Source: Bin87 sp965221295 (GTDB lineage Bacteria; Chloroflexota; Dehalococcoidia; Lucifugimonadales; UBA3495). Taken from it: 64,000 nucleotides of DNA. Made by a program: the position numbers and the translations under genes. The stretch covers positions 682,001 to 746,000 of the forward strand of contig OZ244879.1 of assembly GCA_965221295.1 (NCBI GenBank), read 5' to 3'. The notes under the pieces were generated by a model. That model was not told the origin of the DNA and searched no databases. It saw nothing but the letters and a program-made list of their open reading frames with translations. Below, in pieces: positions 50,870 to 59,868 of the stretch. Each line of letters opens with the position of its first letter. Positions within the stretch are counted from its first letter, which is position 1.

Positions 50870-51730
50870 GGTTGCCGAACGGTGGGCCCTGCGGCCGTTG
50901 GTTGTGGTCAACGAGATTGCCGCGCTACGCTCGCAATGACAGGGGAAAAAGGCCCGCAACGGCAGGGGAGTAAGATGGCGACGGCAGGTGGCGAATCAGC
51001 CCGCAACGGTGAAGGGTGACTGGACCGCGGTGCATGGCAACTGTCATTGCGAGGCCGAAGGCCGTGGCAATCCCGTCGCCTGGGCGAACGGCCGTCAGCG
51101 GTTGGGGCTCTGCGGCCGTTGGTTGTGGTCAACGAGATTGCCGCGCTACGCTCGCAATGACAGGTGAAAAAGGCCCGCAACGGCGGGGGAGTAAGACGGC
51201 GACGGCAGGTGGTGAATCAGCCCGCAACGTTGAAGGGTGACTGGACTGAGGTGCATAGCAACTGTCATTGCGAGGCCGAAGGCCGTGGCAATCCCGTCGC
51301 CTGGGCGAACGGCCGTCGGCGGCCAGAGCCCTGCGGCCGTTGGTTGTGGTCAACGAGATTGCCGCGCTTCGCTCGCAATGACAGGTGGAAGGCGCTCGCA
51401 TTGACAGGGAAACAGGCCCGCAACTGCGGGGGAGTAAGATGGCGACGGCAGGTGGTGAATCAGCCCGCAACGTTGAAGGGTGATTGGACCGCGGTGCATG
51501 GCAACTGTCATTGCGAGGCCGAAGGCCGTGGCAATCCCGTCGCCTGGGCGAACGGCCGTCAGCGGCCAGAGCCCTGCGGCCGTTGGTTGTGGTCAACGAG
51601 ATTGCCGCGCTTCGCTCGCAATGACAGGTGAAAGGCGCTCGCAATGACAGAGAAAAGGAGCTCGCAATGACAGGTGAGAGGCGTTCGCAATGGCAGGTCC
51701 AATGAGCGCTCGCAATGGCAGCAAGGGAGG
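50870..51730. repeat. Dispersed inverted-repeat cluster E with terminal 23-25 bp tandem tips
   Basis: Full copies at 51041-51163, 51262-51384 and 51505-51627 open CTGTCATTGCGAGGCCGAAG and end CGCTCGCAATGACAG. Spacings of 221 and 243 bases with repeated flanks again indicate tandem duplication. A lone right arm is at about 50909-50942. After 51613 the tip (GCTCGCAATGACAG) repeats about five times at 23-25 bp spacing up to 51730. No gene-like frame is present between 50646 and 51764. Confidence 0.9.
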
Positions 51731-51764
51731 CGCTCATGTTGACTACGTGGCCGCCGCGCATGGC

Positions 51765-52562
51765 TCACGCCGATTGGTTCATCTCGTGCGGCTGGGCGTA
51801 TCGTGCCATGAAGGTTCGGATGGCGTTGAAGTACTCCCGGAAGCCCACGTACATTAGGTCGTTGTGCCCGGCGCCTGGAATGATTTCCAAATGCTTGCGC
51901 GTGGTTTTCAGCCTGTTGAACATGTCCACGGCTTCGGCCAGAGGCGCCGATTCATCCCATTGCCCGTGAATGACCAATGTCGGGATGTTGATGGAATAGA
52001 ACCTGGCTTGATAGTCGTCCTCCAGCGTCTGCGCCACTTCCGGCGCCAGTCCCTGAGAGATCCGCCCCAGGTTGGCTCGCCCGCTCTCGATGATGACGCC
52101 GTTGATCCGGTCAGCCGCAGTTACGGCCAATTCCCCGGCGGCGTGGCGTCCCATGGAACGGCCCATGACGTACAGTGGGCCGGTGAACCGAAGGTCTCGC
52201 ATCGTTCCTTGCAACCATTCCAGCGTTTCGCGGGCGTCGGAGAGCAGGGCGCTGAAACTCGGCGAACCGCTGGAAGCGCCGTGGCCCCGGTAATCGGCGA
52301 TGAAGAAATTTGCGCCGATGGCGTTGTAGTGCGGCGCGATGTCGTCGTAGCGGGCCACCGTCTCACCACCGCCGTAGAAGAACAGCACGGTGGGATTGCT
52401 GCGCCCTACGGCGAAGAACCGGCACGACAGGATGGCTCCATCGGAGACGGTCACGCCATAGTCCACCGCTCCGTCGGGCGTGTCAGACCAACCCCGCGAC
52501 GGATGAAAAGCCCGCGCCGAGGCCTCAGGGTCGTCCAGGGCGGAATAGTCAACGGCGTCCAT
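51765..52562 (-). CDS. Alpha/beta hydrolase
   Basis: A 265-residue alpha/beta-hydrolase-fold protein. The nucleophile elbow is VMGRSMGRHAAGELA (G-x-S-x-G), the acid lies in VIHGQWDESAPLAEA and the His in PGAGHNDLMY; FFYGGGETVARY supplies the oxyanion side. No signal peptide, so cytosolic. The family includes serine esterases and peptidases; substrate unknown. It is followed, in transcription order, by a repeat cluster, and lies 43 bases downstream of the methyltransferase gene. Confidence 0.85.
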   Translation of the reverse strand: MDAVDYSALDDPEASARAFHPSRGWSDTPDGAVDYGVTVSDGAILSCRFFAVGRSNPTVLFFYGGGETVARYDDIAPHYNAIGANFFIADYRGHGASSGSPSFSALLSDARETLEWLQGTMRDLRFTGPLYVMGRSMGRHAAGELAVTAADRINGVIIESGRANLGRISQGLAPEVAQTLEDDYQARFYSINIPTLVIHGQWDESAPLAEAVDMFNRLKTTRKHLEIIPGAGHNDLMYVGFREYFNAIRTFMARYAQPHEMNQSA

Positions 52563-52605
52563 GGCGTCCTCCCGTTGGCGGCGGGCCTCTCCTCAGCCAG
52601 AGTTG

Positions 52606-53913
52606 CTAGGGCTTGACCGCGCCGATTATGTATTCAGTGTGCATTCGGCGCTCGATGCCGTCGGCGGCGCCAGCCCGGCCGCCGTTGCGGGCCGGCATCA
52701 TGCGACGGTCGCGGTCCAGTTTGCGGAGGGTCACCGCCACCACGTCGAGGCCGGCTCGAGACGCCAAATCGGCCAGGCATTGGTGGGTGGGTATCTCCAC
52801 ACCCCGCATGGTGGAAGGGCCGATCACGATGGCGGCGGCCGCGCCGGGGCGCAACGTTCGAGCCATCTCGCCGATGGCGGCCGACATGTCGGCGAAGTAT
52901 CGTCGTAGTACGCGGGACTTGGCGGCGTCGGCGACGGACAGGCGCTCAACCACGGCCTGAACCGATGCCGGCGATTCGGCGGAGCCAGGCCCGGCTCTGT
53001 TGCGCCCCGACTCGGCGCCGATGTACCGCCCGCGCAGGTCGGTCAAGTTCGGAATAGGGTCGCCGAGCCAGGCCAGCGAGAACTTGTGGGCGCGCATGTA
53101 GTCCAGCGCGTTGGCGTAGGGCGGCGACGTCACAATCAGGTCCACGCTGTGGTCGGGCAGCGGCAGGTTGCGGGCGTCGCCGTCGATGATGCGGCTCTGG
53201 CCCACGGCGCCAGAATCGACGGCTGCGTAGGCTTGGACGGCGCGTTCCAGCAGACTTGCGAACAGGCGGATGGGTCGTCGCGGCGTTTTGTCGGCCACCC
53301 GGTGAGGGCGCGTGTGGGCCAAATCCCGGGCGCGGGAAACTCCGCCGGACTTGGTGACGATGGTGGAGGAAAAGATCACCTCCAGCAGGTTGCGCCGGTG
53401 ATCGTCGGGTTCGGCGCGGATGGCCAGAACCAACGCGGCCAGTTCCTGCTGGGTTTCCGTGAAAAACCAGTAGTCCAGAAACTCCAGCGTGGCGGTGTCC
53501 ATGGCGTCCCGAACTGCGGCCAGAGGATCGACGGGGCCGCTGACGCCGGCGTACAAGTCGGCGGCGCGGCGAAGCGCGGCATCACCGAACTCCCGCACCG
53601 CGTGGGAATCAAAGGCGGCGGTGCGAGCCGAACTCTGCCGTCTTGCCAGCGGGTCCAGGTCGACCCCGATGACGGAGCGGCCGGTCTCCCAACCTTCCAG
53701 CAAGGTGATGCCAGAGCCGCACATGGGGTCCAGAACCGTGTCGCCGGGCCGGGTGAGGCCGCCTACGAAGTGGCCAGCCAGCCCGTAAGGGAACCGCGCC
53801 GCGAAGGGATGCAGGGCATGCAACGGGTGGGCTTCCCTCGCCGGCGCTTGAAACGCCAAGTCGCCGGCCAGCAGGTCGGACAGACGGCTACGCGTAGTGG
53901 AGACCGTCGTCAT
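52606..53913 (-). CDS. DNA methyltransferase (TSPPY type), no restriction partner
   Basis: A 435-residue methyltransferase with an amino-methylating catalytic motif VTSPPYANALDYMRAHKF at residues 261-278 and a SAM-binding motif VLDPMCGSGITLLEG at 60-74, order I then IV. Tracts LPDHSVDLI and EMARTLRPGAAAAIVIG are in place. T-S-P-P-Y is found in N4-cytosine and some N6-adenine DNA methyltransferases. No restriction endonuclease lies adjacent; the neighbours are a hydrolase and repeats. A regulatory orphan methylase is the simplest reading. A non-DNA substrate (tRNA guanine methylases share parts of the motif) cannot be excluded. Confidence 0.8.
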   Translation of the reverse strand: MTTVSTTRSRLSDLLAGDLAFQAPAREAHPLHALHPFAARFPYGLAGHFVGGLTRPGDTVLDPMCGSGITLLEGWETGRSVIGVDLDPLARRQSSARTAAFDSHAVREFGDAALRRAADLYAGVSGPVDPLAAVRDAMDTATLEFLDYWFFTETQQELAALVLAIRAEPDDHRRNLLEVIFSSTIVTKSGGVSRARDLAHTRPHRVADKTPRRPIRLFASLLERAVQAYAAVDSGAVGQSRIIDGDARNLPLPDHSVDLIVTSPPYANALDYMRAHKFSLAWLGDPIPNLTDLRGRYIGAESGRNRAGPGSAESPASVQAVVERLSVADAAKSRVLRRYFADMSAAIGEMARTLRPGAAAAIVIGPSTMRGVEIPTHQCLADLASRAGLDVVAVTLRKLDRDRRMMPARNGGRAGAADGIERRMHTEYIIGAVKP

Positions 53914-54800
53914 GTGGTGGCGGGTCCATTGTCAATTGCGTCCGATCGGAACGCCGGATCGCTCACCGCTGGCGCTGACGTTGTTGTTCGCTGCAAGTTC
54001 CTGACTCCAGTGGCGTCTGGGCGGTTTTGGGGACGACGCGCCGGCGGCCAAATGGGTTGGCCCGGCGTAGGTTCTGGCGATGTCGCTTCGGTTATGGTCG
54101 CCATACGGGAACGCCGCGCCGCGATATTAGCCGGGGCCTGGCATCGTTGGCGACCGCCCGAGGCTGGGCAGAACAGAGTATAACGGATGCTCAAGGGGTT
54201 TCGGGGGCGCCCAGCGCTCGGTGATCGAACGACGCGCGTTCCGGTCTGTGGCTCCTGCGCCGATTGACGACTTCGACGCCATCCTGCAGAGCGACTTCGC
54301 CATCCTGCGGAGCGATTTCGGGAGCCGGCTGCTGGCCCATGTTGCCCGGTCTGGCGGCGGCCGAAGCGCGCGCGTTGCCTGGTGAATGCTCGGTTAGGCG
54401 CCGACGCCGCGAAGCGATGCTGGAATTGGCGAGGCGCAACCTGGCGCTGGGTCTGCCGGCCCTCCAATAAGATGAACCGGTGGGGTGGGCAGCCAAAGCA
54501 GAACAGAACGCCGGGAGCGACACCCGTTGCGGTCAATGCTAAACGCGACGGAAAGGCGGCAATCCCGGAGGGTTGGCGCGAACGGCCGTCGGACGGCTAG
54601 ACCGAACGGCCCCGCGTTGCGGTCGTCGAGATTGCCCCGCTTCGCTCGAGATGACCCAGGGAAAAAGCCCCGCCATGACTGATGCAGGATCATTCAGCCG
54701 CTAAACTCCTCCGACATGGTTTATACTGGCATCATCTAAACTGGCGCCAACATGACAAACCGAGGCCGTTTACCCGCTCGATCTATTGCGGAGGGTAGCC
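53914..54800. other. Intergenic stretch with a degenerate inverted-repeat element (cluster F)
   Basis: Almost 900 bases. Around 54550-54655 a decayed element is seen: AGGCGGCAATCCCGGAG on the left arm and GAGATTGCCCCGCTTCGCTCGAGATGAC on the right (given in parts). Near 54285-54325 a 20-base direct repeat (GCCATCCTGCGGAGCGA and near-copy) occurs. No real coding frame; the gene at 54801 has its own ribosome site. Confidence 0.5.
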
Positions 54801-55745
54801 ATGTTCACTAAATTCGCGTTGAGAAAGAGGCCACGTTTCCTTGTTGTCGCGCTGGCGGCGACGCTGCTGGCGGCTGCTGCGGCGCTGCTGTTGGTGGCCG
54901 ATAGCCCACCGACGTTTACCGCAGGTCTGGGCCAGTCCGCGCCGACGCCCTCGCCAACCCCCTCCTCGACACTCTCACCTACCCCCTCGTTGACGCCCTC
55001 GCCAACCTTGAGCGCGCAACCGGGTAGTCCCAACGGTTTGACCGCCGCTCCCGGTATCGTGCCCGACGCCCCTCCGGGCTCGGTTGTGGTCCGCTGGGTT
55101 CCGGCAACCACCGCCAGCCTGCACCTGGTTTACCTGGTCAAGGCGGATGGGACCGGAGGTCGGTATTGGCAGGCAGCAGACGGCGCCTACGCGACCACCA
55201 TCACCGACTTGGATATTGGCCAAGCCTACTGGTTCGCTGTAGTGGCCGGGCGTCCGGGCGCCGACGGCGAGCCCTACCAATGGTCCCAGTGGAGCAACTG
55301 GGCCCAGGCGACGCCGGTACTGCCTGGCCTGCCTCCGCCTCCGCTGCGGCCACAGCCCACCGTGACCGCCACGGCAGTAGCGCCTGGTTCGTCCAGCAAC
55401 GCGCCCACCCGTACCCCGAGTCCCGGCAGCCAGTCTTCCGGCAGCAGTCGATACGTGGAGATCGAAGGCATCGTAACCTCCATCAACGCCGAGGCGGGCA
55501 CGTTCGTTGCGGAAGTGCGCGAGCACGAATATTTCGGCGCCAATCCCCCACCCGCGCAGGTGACCGTCGATTACAACCGGGTCAGTTTCATCGCCAATTG
55601 GATCTCCAACGGCCTCTACGTTGAAGCGGAAGGCAGCTACGACGCGGCGTCGGCGACCCTGTACGCCCGCGAAGTCGAACGTGAAGACCGCGACGATGAC
55701 GACGATGATTATGACGACGACGATGATGACGATGACGACGATTGA
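54801..55745 (+). CDS. Secreted protein with Pro/Thr linker, Fn3-like and DUF5666-like parts and poly-Asp tail
   Basis: A 314-residue exported protein of unknown role. N-terminal signal (residues 1-35: FLVVALAATLLAAAAALLL), then a PTPSPTPS-type linker. A fibronectin-III-like segment follows (PPGSVVVRWVPATTASLHL...GQAYWFAVVA), then a second Pro/Ser linker. A DUF5666-like small domain (IEGIVTSINAEAGTFVAEV) comes next, and finally about 20 consecutive acidic residues. GGAGG lies seven bases before ATG 54801. The acid tail could bind Ca2+ or cations at the cell surface (inference). Confidence 0.8.
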   Translation: MFTKFALRKRPRFLVVALAATLLAAAAALLLVADSPPTFTAGLGQSAPTPSPTPSSTLSPTPSLTPSPTLSAQPGSPNGLTAAPGIVPDAPPGSVVVRWVPATTASLHLVYLVKADGTGGRYWQAADGAYATTITDLDIGQAYWFAVVAGRPGADGEPYQWSQWSNWAQATPVLPGLPPPPLRPQPTVTATAVAPGSSSNAPTRTPSPGSQSSGSSRYVEIEGIVTSINAEAGTFVAEVREHEYFGANPPPAQVTVDYNRVSFIANWISNGLYVEAEGSYDAASATLYAREVEREDRDDDDDDYDDDDDDDDDD

Positions 55746-55793
55746 TGAGTTGGGAGTCGCGTAATCGCGTCTTGGCCGGAGAGCTTCGGCCAA

Positions 55794-56490
55794 CTGCCAT
55801 TGCGCGGAGCGTTAGCGACGCGGCAATCTCGCAGCCGGGGCGAACGGCCCTTAGGGGACGGCGCGCGGCAGCGCGTTGCGGTCAACGAGATTGCCGCGCT
55901 GCGCTCGCAATGACAGGTGGAAAATCGGCCCGCAACGGCGGAGGGTGAAGCGGCACGCAATGATGGAGGGTGAAGCGGTCCGCAACGGTGGAGAGCGACT
56001 GGTCCGCGGTGCATAGCAACTGTCATTGCGAGGAGGGATAGCGACGTGGCAACCTTACACCGGGGCGAACGGCCTTTAGGGGCGGCGCGCGGCCGCGTGT
56101 TGCGGTCGCCGAGATTGCCGCGCTTCGCTCGCAATGACAGCGGGGAAATAGGCCCGCAACGGTGGGGGGTGACTGGTCCGCATTGCATAGCGACTGTCAT
56201 TGCGAGGAGCGTTAGCGACACGGCAATCTCACACCGGGGCGAACGGCCTTTAGGGGGCGGCGCGCGGCCGCGTGTTGCGGTCGCCGAGATTGCCGCGCTT
56301 CGCTCGCAATGACAGGTCGGAAATAGGCCCGCAATGGCGGAGGGTAAGTGGCCCGCAATGATGGAGCGTGTGAAGTGGCACGCAATGATGGAGGGTGAAG
56401 CGGTCCTCAACGGTGGAGTGTGGCTGGTCCGCGGTGCGTGGCGACTGTCATTGCGAGGAGCGATAGCGACGCGGCAATCTCGCAGCCGGG
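55794..56490. repeat. Dispersed inverted-repeat cluster G
   Basis: Copies at 55794-55916, 56020-56140 and 56194-56315, plus a left-arm half at 56445-56490. Left arms carry GCGGAGCGTTAGCGACGCGG or CGAGGAGCGTTAGCGACACG. Between copies GGAGGGTGAAGCGG-type units of about 25 bases (around 55925-55990 and 56330-56420) form a further tandem expansion. No gene-like frame except CHCERSAAIS shadows. Confidence 0.88.
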
Positions 56491-56551
56491 GCGAGCGGCA
56501 TCCGCCCAGCCATTTTGCGCTATCACATGCTGCAGAGGCCGTGCCTGCGTT

Positions 56552-57181
56552 TCACCGATCCCACGCCAGAGCCACGCCACTGATGTGCGAAGTGTCGTTG
56601 TACAGGTGCATCACCGCGTTATTCGGGTACACGTGAATCACCGTCAGCGAGCAATTGTGCATCGCGAACTTCCAGTTGGCCTCCAGCGGCAAGTCCAGCA
56701 GCGAAACGATCCCCGCCCGCAGACTCCCGCCATGTCCCACGATCAGCGCGCTCTCATCCATGTGCGCGTCCTTCACCCTCTGTACAATACCGGCTAGGCG
56801 AGAGCTGGTCTCCCGGATGCTCTCTCCACCAGGCGGAGCGAAGTCCAAGTCGTTGGCCAACGACGGTTCGTACAAATCCGGGTACTTGTCCCGGTACTCC
56901 GCTTCCGTAAGGCCCTCGAACACCCCTTTGTTGTACTCCCGCAGTTCCTCTGTGTAGGTGATGGGGACGTCTCGCTCGCCCAGCGCCACCCGCGCCGTCT
57001 CCGCGGCCCGAGACAGGTCAGACGAATACGCCACGTCAATGGACACTGACGCCAGCCGACGCGCCAGCATCCCCGCCTGTTCGCGGCCCCGTCCCGATAG
57101 CGGCACGTCGGTATGGCCCTGGATCCGGCCGGCCGCGTTCCATTCCGTTTCGCCGTGCCGCGTAATGTAGATGATTCCCAT
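56552..57181 (-). CDS. cobC: Histidine phosphatase, probably alpha-ribazole phosphatase (CobC-like)
   Basis: A 209-residue phosphoglycerate-mutase-like phosphatase. RHGETEWNAAGRIQG holds the catalytic His; the second His is in ALIVGHGGSLRAG; YSSDLSRAAETA and LREYNKGVFEGLTEAEY complete the fold. AGGAG lies five bases before ATG 57181. Its place at the end of the cobalamin operon, 29 bases after the aminotransferase gene, argues for removing phosphate from alpha-ribazole phosphate or adenosylcobalamin phosphate. Family members also act on other substrates, so the symbol rests on context. Confidence 0.82.
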   Translation of the reverse strand: MGIIYITRHGETEWNAAGRIQGHTDVPLSGRGREQAGMLARRLASVSIDVAYSSDLSRAAETARVALGERDVPITYTEELREYNKGVFEGLTEAEYRDKYPDLYEPSLANDLDFAPPGGESIRETSSRLAGIVQRVKDAHMDESALIVGHGGSLRAGIVSLLDLPLEANWKFAMHNCSLTVIHVYPNNAVMHLYNDTSHISGVALAWDR

Positions 57182-57210
57182 GCACTCTCCTCTAACCGGT
57201 CTGCCGAAAT

Positions 57211-58383
57211 TCATAATCGGGCGATGGCGTCGGTCAATCGAATGCAGTCCGCCACCGGCCTTAGGCCAATGCGGATGCAATCCGACAGCCCGAACGACGC
57301 GCAATCGCGCACGAATAACCCGCCTCGGGCCAACCTCTCCCGCAGCCCAGACGCGTCGCCCACCTGCGCCAGTACGAAGTTGGCCGCCGTCGGGTAGCAT
57401 CGTATCCCCAGCGGTTCCAGCCGTTCCACCACGCAGTTTCGCGACGCCGCCACCGCCTGCCGCGCCCTTTCCAGGTAGCCGCCATCGGCCAGCGCCGCCA
57501 CCCCAGCCGCCTGCGCCAACCCGTTCACGCTCCAATCCGGTTGCAGGCCTTGGAGTCGGGCGATCACTGGGGCCGGCGCCACCGCATAGCCCAGCCGCAA
57601 TGCGGTCAGCGCGTAGTCCTTGGTCATAGACCGCAACGCCACCACCGAGTTCATGCCCGCCGCCATTCCCACAACGTTTGCTTCAACCCAGCTTTCCGAC
57701 AAATTGATGTACGCCTCATCGACCACCAGCAGTCCCCCAACCTGCGTTGCCGCCGTTGCCACGGCTTCCAGATCCGCCCTGCTCACCAACGCGCCGGTTG
57801 GGTTATTGGGATTGCACACGAATATGAGCGCGGGCCGACGCGCCGAGATCAACTCCGTCGCGGCGCCCACGTCCCACGAAAACCCATGGCAACTGCGCAT
57901 CGCCGGCAGCGCCGAAACCGCGCCACCGGAAATTCGTACCGCCCCATCATACTCCCCATAAGTCGGCGTCAGAATGAGCGCGCCTGGCGCCTCCCGGGTT
58001 GTCCCCTCGGCATCCCCGCCGACGTAAGCGCGCGTCAGCAGGTGGATGATCTCCGTTGAGCCGTTGCCCACAATCACGTTTTCCGGTTTCACTCCGTCTC
58101 CGGCGTGATGCTCCGCAATGGCCTCCGTCAACTCCAAACAGTGAGGGTCGGGATATGCCGCCAAATCCACAGCCGAGATCGCCGCCAGCGCCCCCTCCGG
58201 CGGTCCCAACGGACTCACGCTGGCGGAAAAGTCGAGGCAGTCCTCCAGCCGCAGGCCCAGCGCCCGTAGTTCCGCCTCCTTGATGCCGCCATGCACCGGA
58301 CGCTGTACTGGATTCGGCGTGTCGCAGTTGTGTCCCATCGGTTTGCTCGCCCATGCTGGGTCTGTAGCCCAGCGCCGAATCAT
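57211..58383 (-). CDS. cobD: Threonine-phosphate decarboxylase-like (CobD/CobC type)
   Basis: A 390-residue PLP fold-type I enzyme of the HisC/CobD group. It has the CobD signature start HGGIKEAELRALGL and DFSASVSPLGPP. VVGNGSTEIIHLL, FVCNPNNPTGALVS and VVDEAYINL follow. The PLP Lys is in SMTKDYALTALRLGY, and the substrate-carboxylate Arg lies in IRIGLRP. Together with the adjacent cbiB it would supply the aminopropanol linker for cobalamin. ATG 58383 has GAGG seven bases upstream. HisPAT activity is possible but HisC motifs fit less well. Naming (CobD in enterics, CobC in the aerobic scheme) varies. Confidence 0.87.
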   Translation of the reverse strand: MIRRWATDPAWASKPMGHNCDTPNPVQRPVHGGIKEAELRALGLRLEDCLDFSASVSPLGPPEGALAAISAVDLAAYPDPHCLELTEAIAEHHAGDGVKPENVIVGNGSTEIIHLLTRAYVGGDAEGTTREAPGALILTPTYGEYDGAVRISGGAVSALPAMRSCHGFSWDVGAATELISARRPALIFVCNPNNPTGALVSRADLEAVATAATQVGGLLVVDEAYINLSESWVEANVVGMAAGMNSVVALRSMTKDYALTALRLGYAVAPAPVIARLQGLQPDWSVNGLAQAAGVAALADGGYLERARQAVAASRNCVVERLEPLGIRCYPTAANFVLAQVGDASGLRERLARGGLFVRDCASFGLSDCIRIGLRPVADCIRLTDAIARL

Positions 58384-58529
58384 CTTACACCCTCAAGGGC
58401 GCCCACCGTCAGCAGTCTGTCGCCGCGAGGTCTTTCCCCTGATCACGAATTTCTCCGCGCCACCACGAGCCGCTATCCGCTCCGCCATCACCAGCAACTT
58501 TCACTTCCGTCAATGCGAGCCACGTTTTT

Positions 58530-58760
58530 CTGTCATTGCGAGCGCAGCGCGGCAATCTCGTTGACCGGAACCAACGGCCTTTCGCGCTCGCCGTCTGGCC
58601 GCGACGGCCGTTGCTGGCGGGGCGAGACTGCCGCGTCGCTGGCGCTCCTCGCAATGACAGTAGGGGGAGGCGCTCCTCGCAATGACGGTTGGAGGGCGCG
58701 CGTCATCCTATTGTTGCGAACGCAGCCCCGCTGTCAATGCGAGCGCAGCCCGGCAATCCC
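58530..58760. repeat. Dispersed inverted-repeat element and fragments (cluster H)
   Basis: One full copy, 58530-58660: CTGTCATTGCGAGCGCAGCG on the left and GCGTCGCTGGCGCTCCTCGC before AATGACAG on the right. Fragments (GCGCTCCTCGCAATGACGG; CTGTCAATGCGAGCGCAGCC) follow to about 58760. It lies between cobD and cbiB, inside the cobalamin operon. Nothing else is seen in 58384-58896. Confidence 0.85.
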
Positions 58761-58896
58761 AACCGCCACACCTGCCGGCCGTCAGACCTCCTCATTGCGC
58801 CCGTTCACCCCCGCGCAGAGTCGGCGGGTCGCTACCCCGCCTGGCAATCGGAGCCAGGTCAACTCCAATCCCAGCCTTCGCGGTCCCATCCTTAGC

Positions 58897-59868
58897 TCAC
58901 AAAGACCACTTGAGCCAAATGACCCCGACCGCAACCAGCGCCGACAGCGCCGTGGTGGCGTAGAGCGCCCGAGTCGCGGCGCCTATGTGTTCCGGCAACG
59001 GTTCCGGGGCCGGGTCTCCCAGCCGATAATGCCCCGTTTTCTCCAGCGTGACTCCCAAACCGCCAGCCATGGCGGCCATCGTCCAGCCGGCGTTGGGCGA
59101 TTCCGTACGTCCGCGATGCGCCAACATGACGCGCCATGATCGTCCTGCGGCCATCCCCGGCAGGATCGCCGTGGCGAGGCACAACAGCGTCGCCGCCAGC
59201 CGCGCCGGCCCTACGTTCACCAGGTCATCCAGACGAGCCGACGCCTTCCCCAAGTGTTCGTAACGGCCACGATAGCCGACCATGCTGTCCAACGTATTGA
59301 TGGCGCGATAGGCCACCGCTCCAGGCAGGCCGAACAACGCGAACGCCAACAACGGACCCACCACGCTGTCTGTGATATTCTCGGCCACCGATTCGATGGC
59401 TCCGGCCGCCATCTGTCCCACCGTGAGCTGCGACGTGTCCCGGCTGACCAGCGCCGACATCCGTCGCCGGGCTTGCTCAACGTCTCCCGACGCCAGGATG
59501 CCTCCGATCTCGGCGGCTACCCGGTGCAGCATCCGCACCGAAAACGTTGATTTCAACAGCGCCGCCGTTACCACTACGTGAACCACCGGATGAATTTGAG
59601 CCAGCCCGTACACCGCCGCCCAAGCCGCGGCGCCCCATATGGCGGGTATAGCCAGGGCTATAGCGGCCCCCGCCAACAGCTGCAGCGCCGCCGGGGCACG
59701 TACGCCCGGCGCCATCCGTTCCGCAACCGCCACCGTCTTGCCGATCCAGACCGTCGGATGCAATCGGTTGGGCGGCTCGCCCAGGGTCACGTCCAGCAGC
59801 AACGCCAACGCCAGTATCAGCGCGTCCGGCGGCGCGGGCAGCGTGTTCAGAGCGGACGCCACCATCAT
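58897..59868 (-). CDS. cbiB: Adenosylcobinamide-phosphate synthase (CbiB/CobD family)
   Basis: Membrane enzyme that attaches aminopropanol (phosphate) to adenosylcobyric acid, 323 residues, several TM helices. LLLDVTLGEPPNRLHPTVWIG is the family start, followed by VAENITDSVVGPLLAFALFG and AINTLDSMVGYRGRYE, with SPNAGWTMAAMAGGLGV toward the end. The ATGA overlap with the cobS stop (ATG 59868) and GGAGG upstream decide the start; ATG 59865 follows immediately in frame. Confidence 0.94.
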   Translation of the reverse strand: MMVASALNTLPAPPDALILALALLLDVTLGEPPNRLHPTVWIGKTVAVAERMAPGVRAPAALQLLAGAAIALAIPAIWGAAAWAAVYGLAQIHPVVHVVVTAALLKSTFSVRMLHRVAAEIGGILASGDVEQARRRMSALVSRDTSQLTVGQMAAGAIESVAENITDSVVGPLLAFALFGLPGAVAYRAINTLDSMVGYRGRYEHLGKASARLDDLVNVGPARLAATLLCLATAILPGMAAGRSWRVMLAHRGRTESPNAGWTMAAMAGGLGVTLEKTGHYRLGDPAPEPLPEHIGAATRALYATTALSALVAVGVIWLKWSL

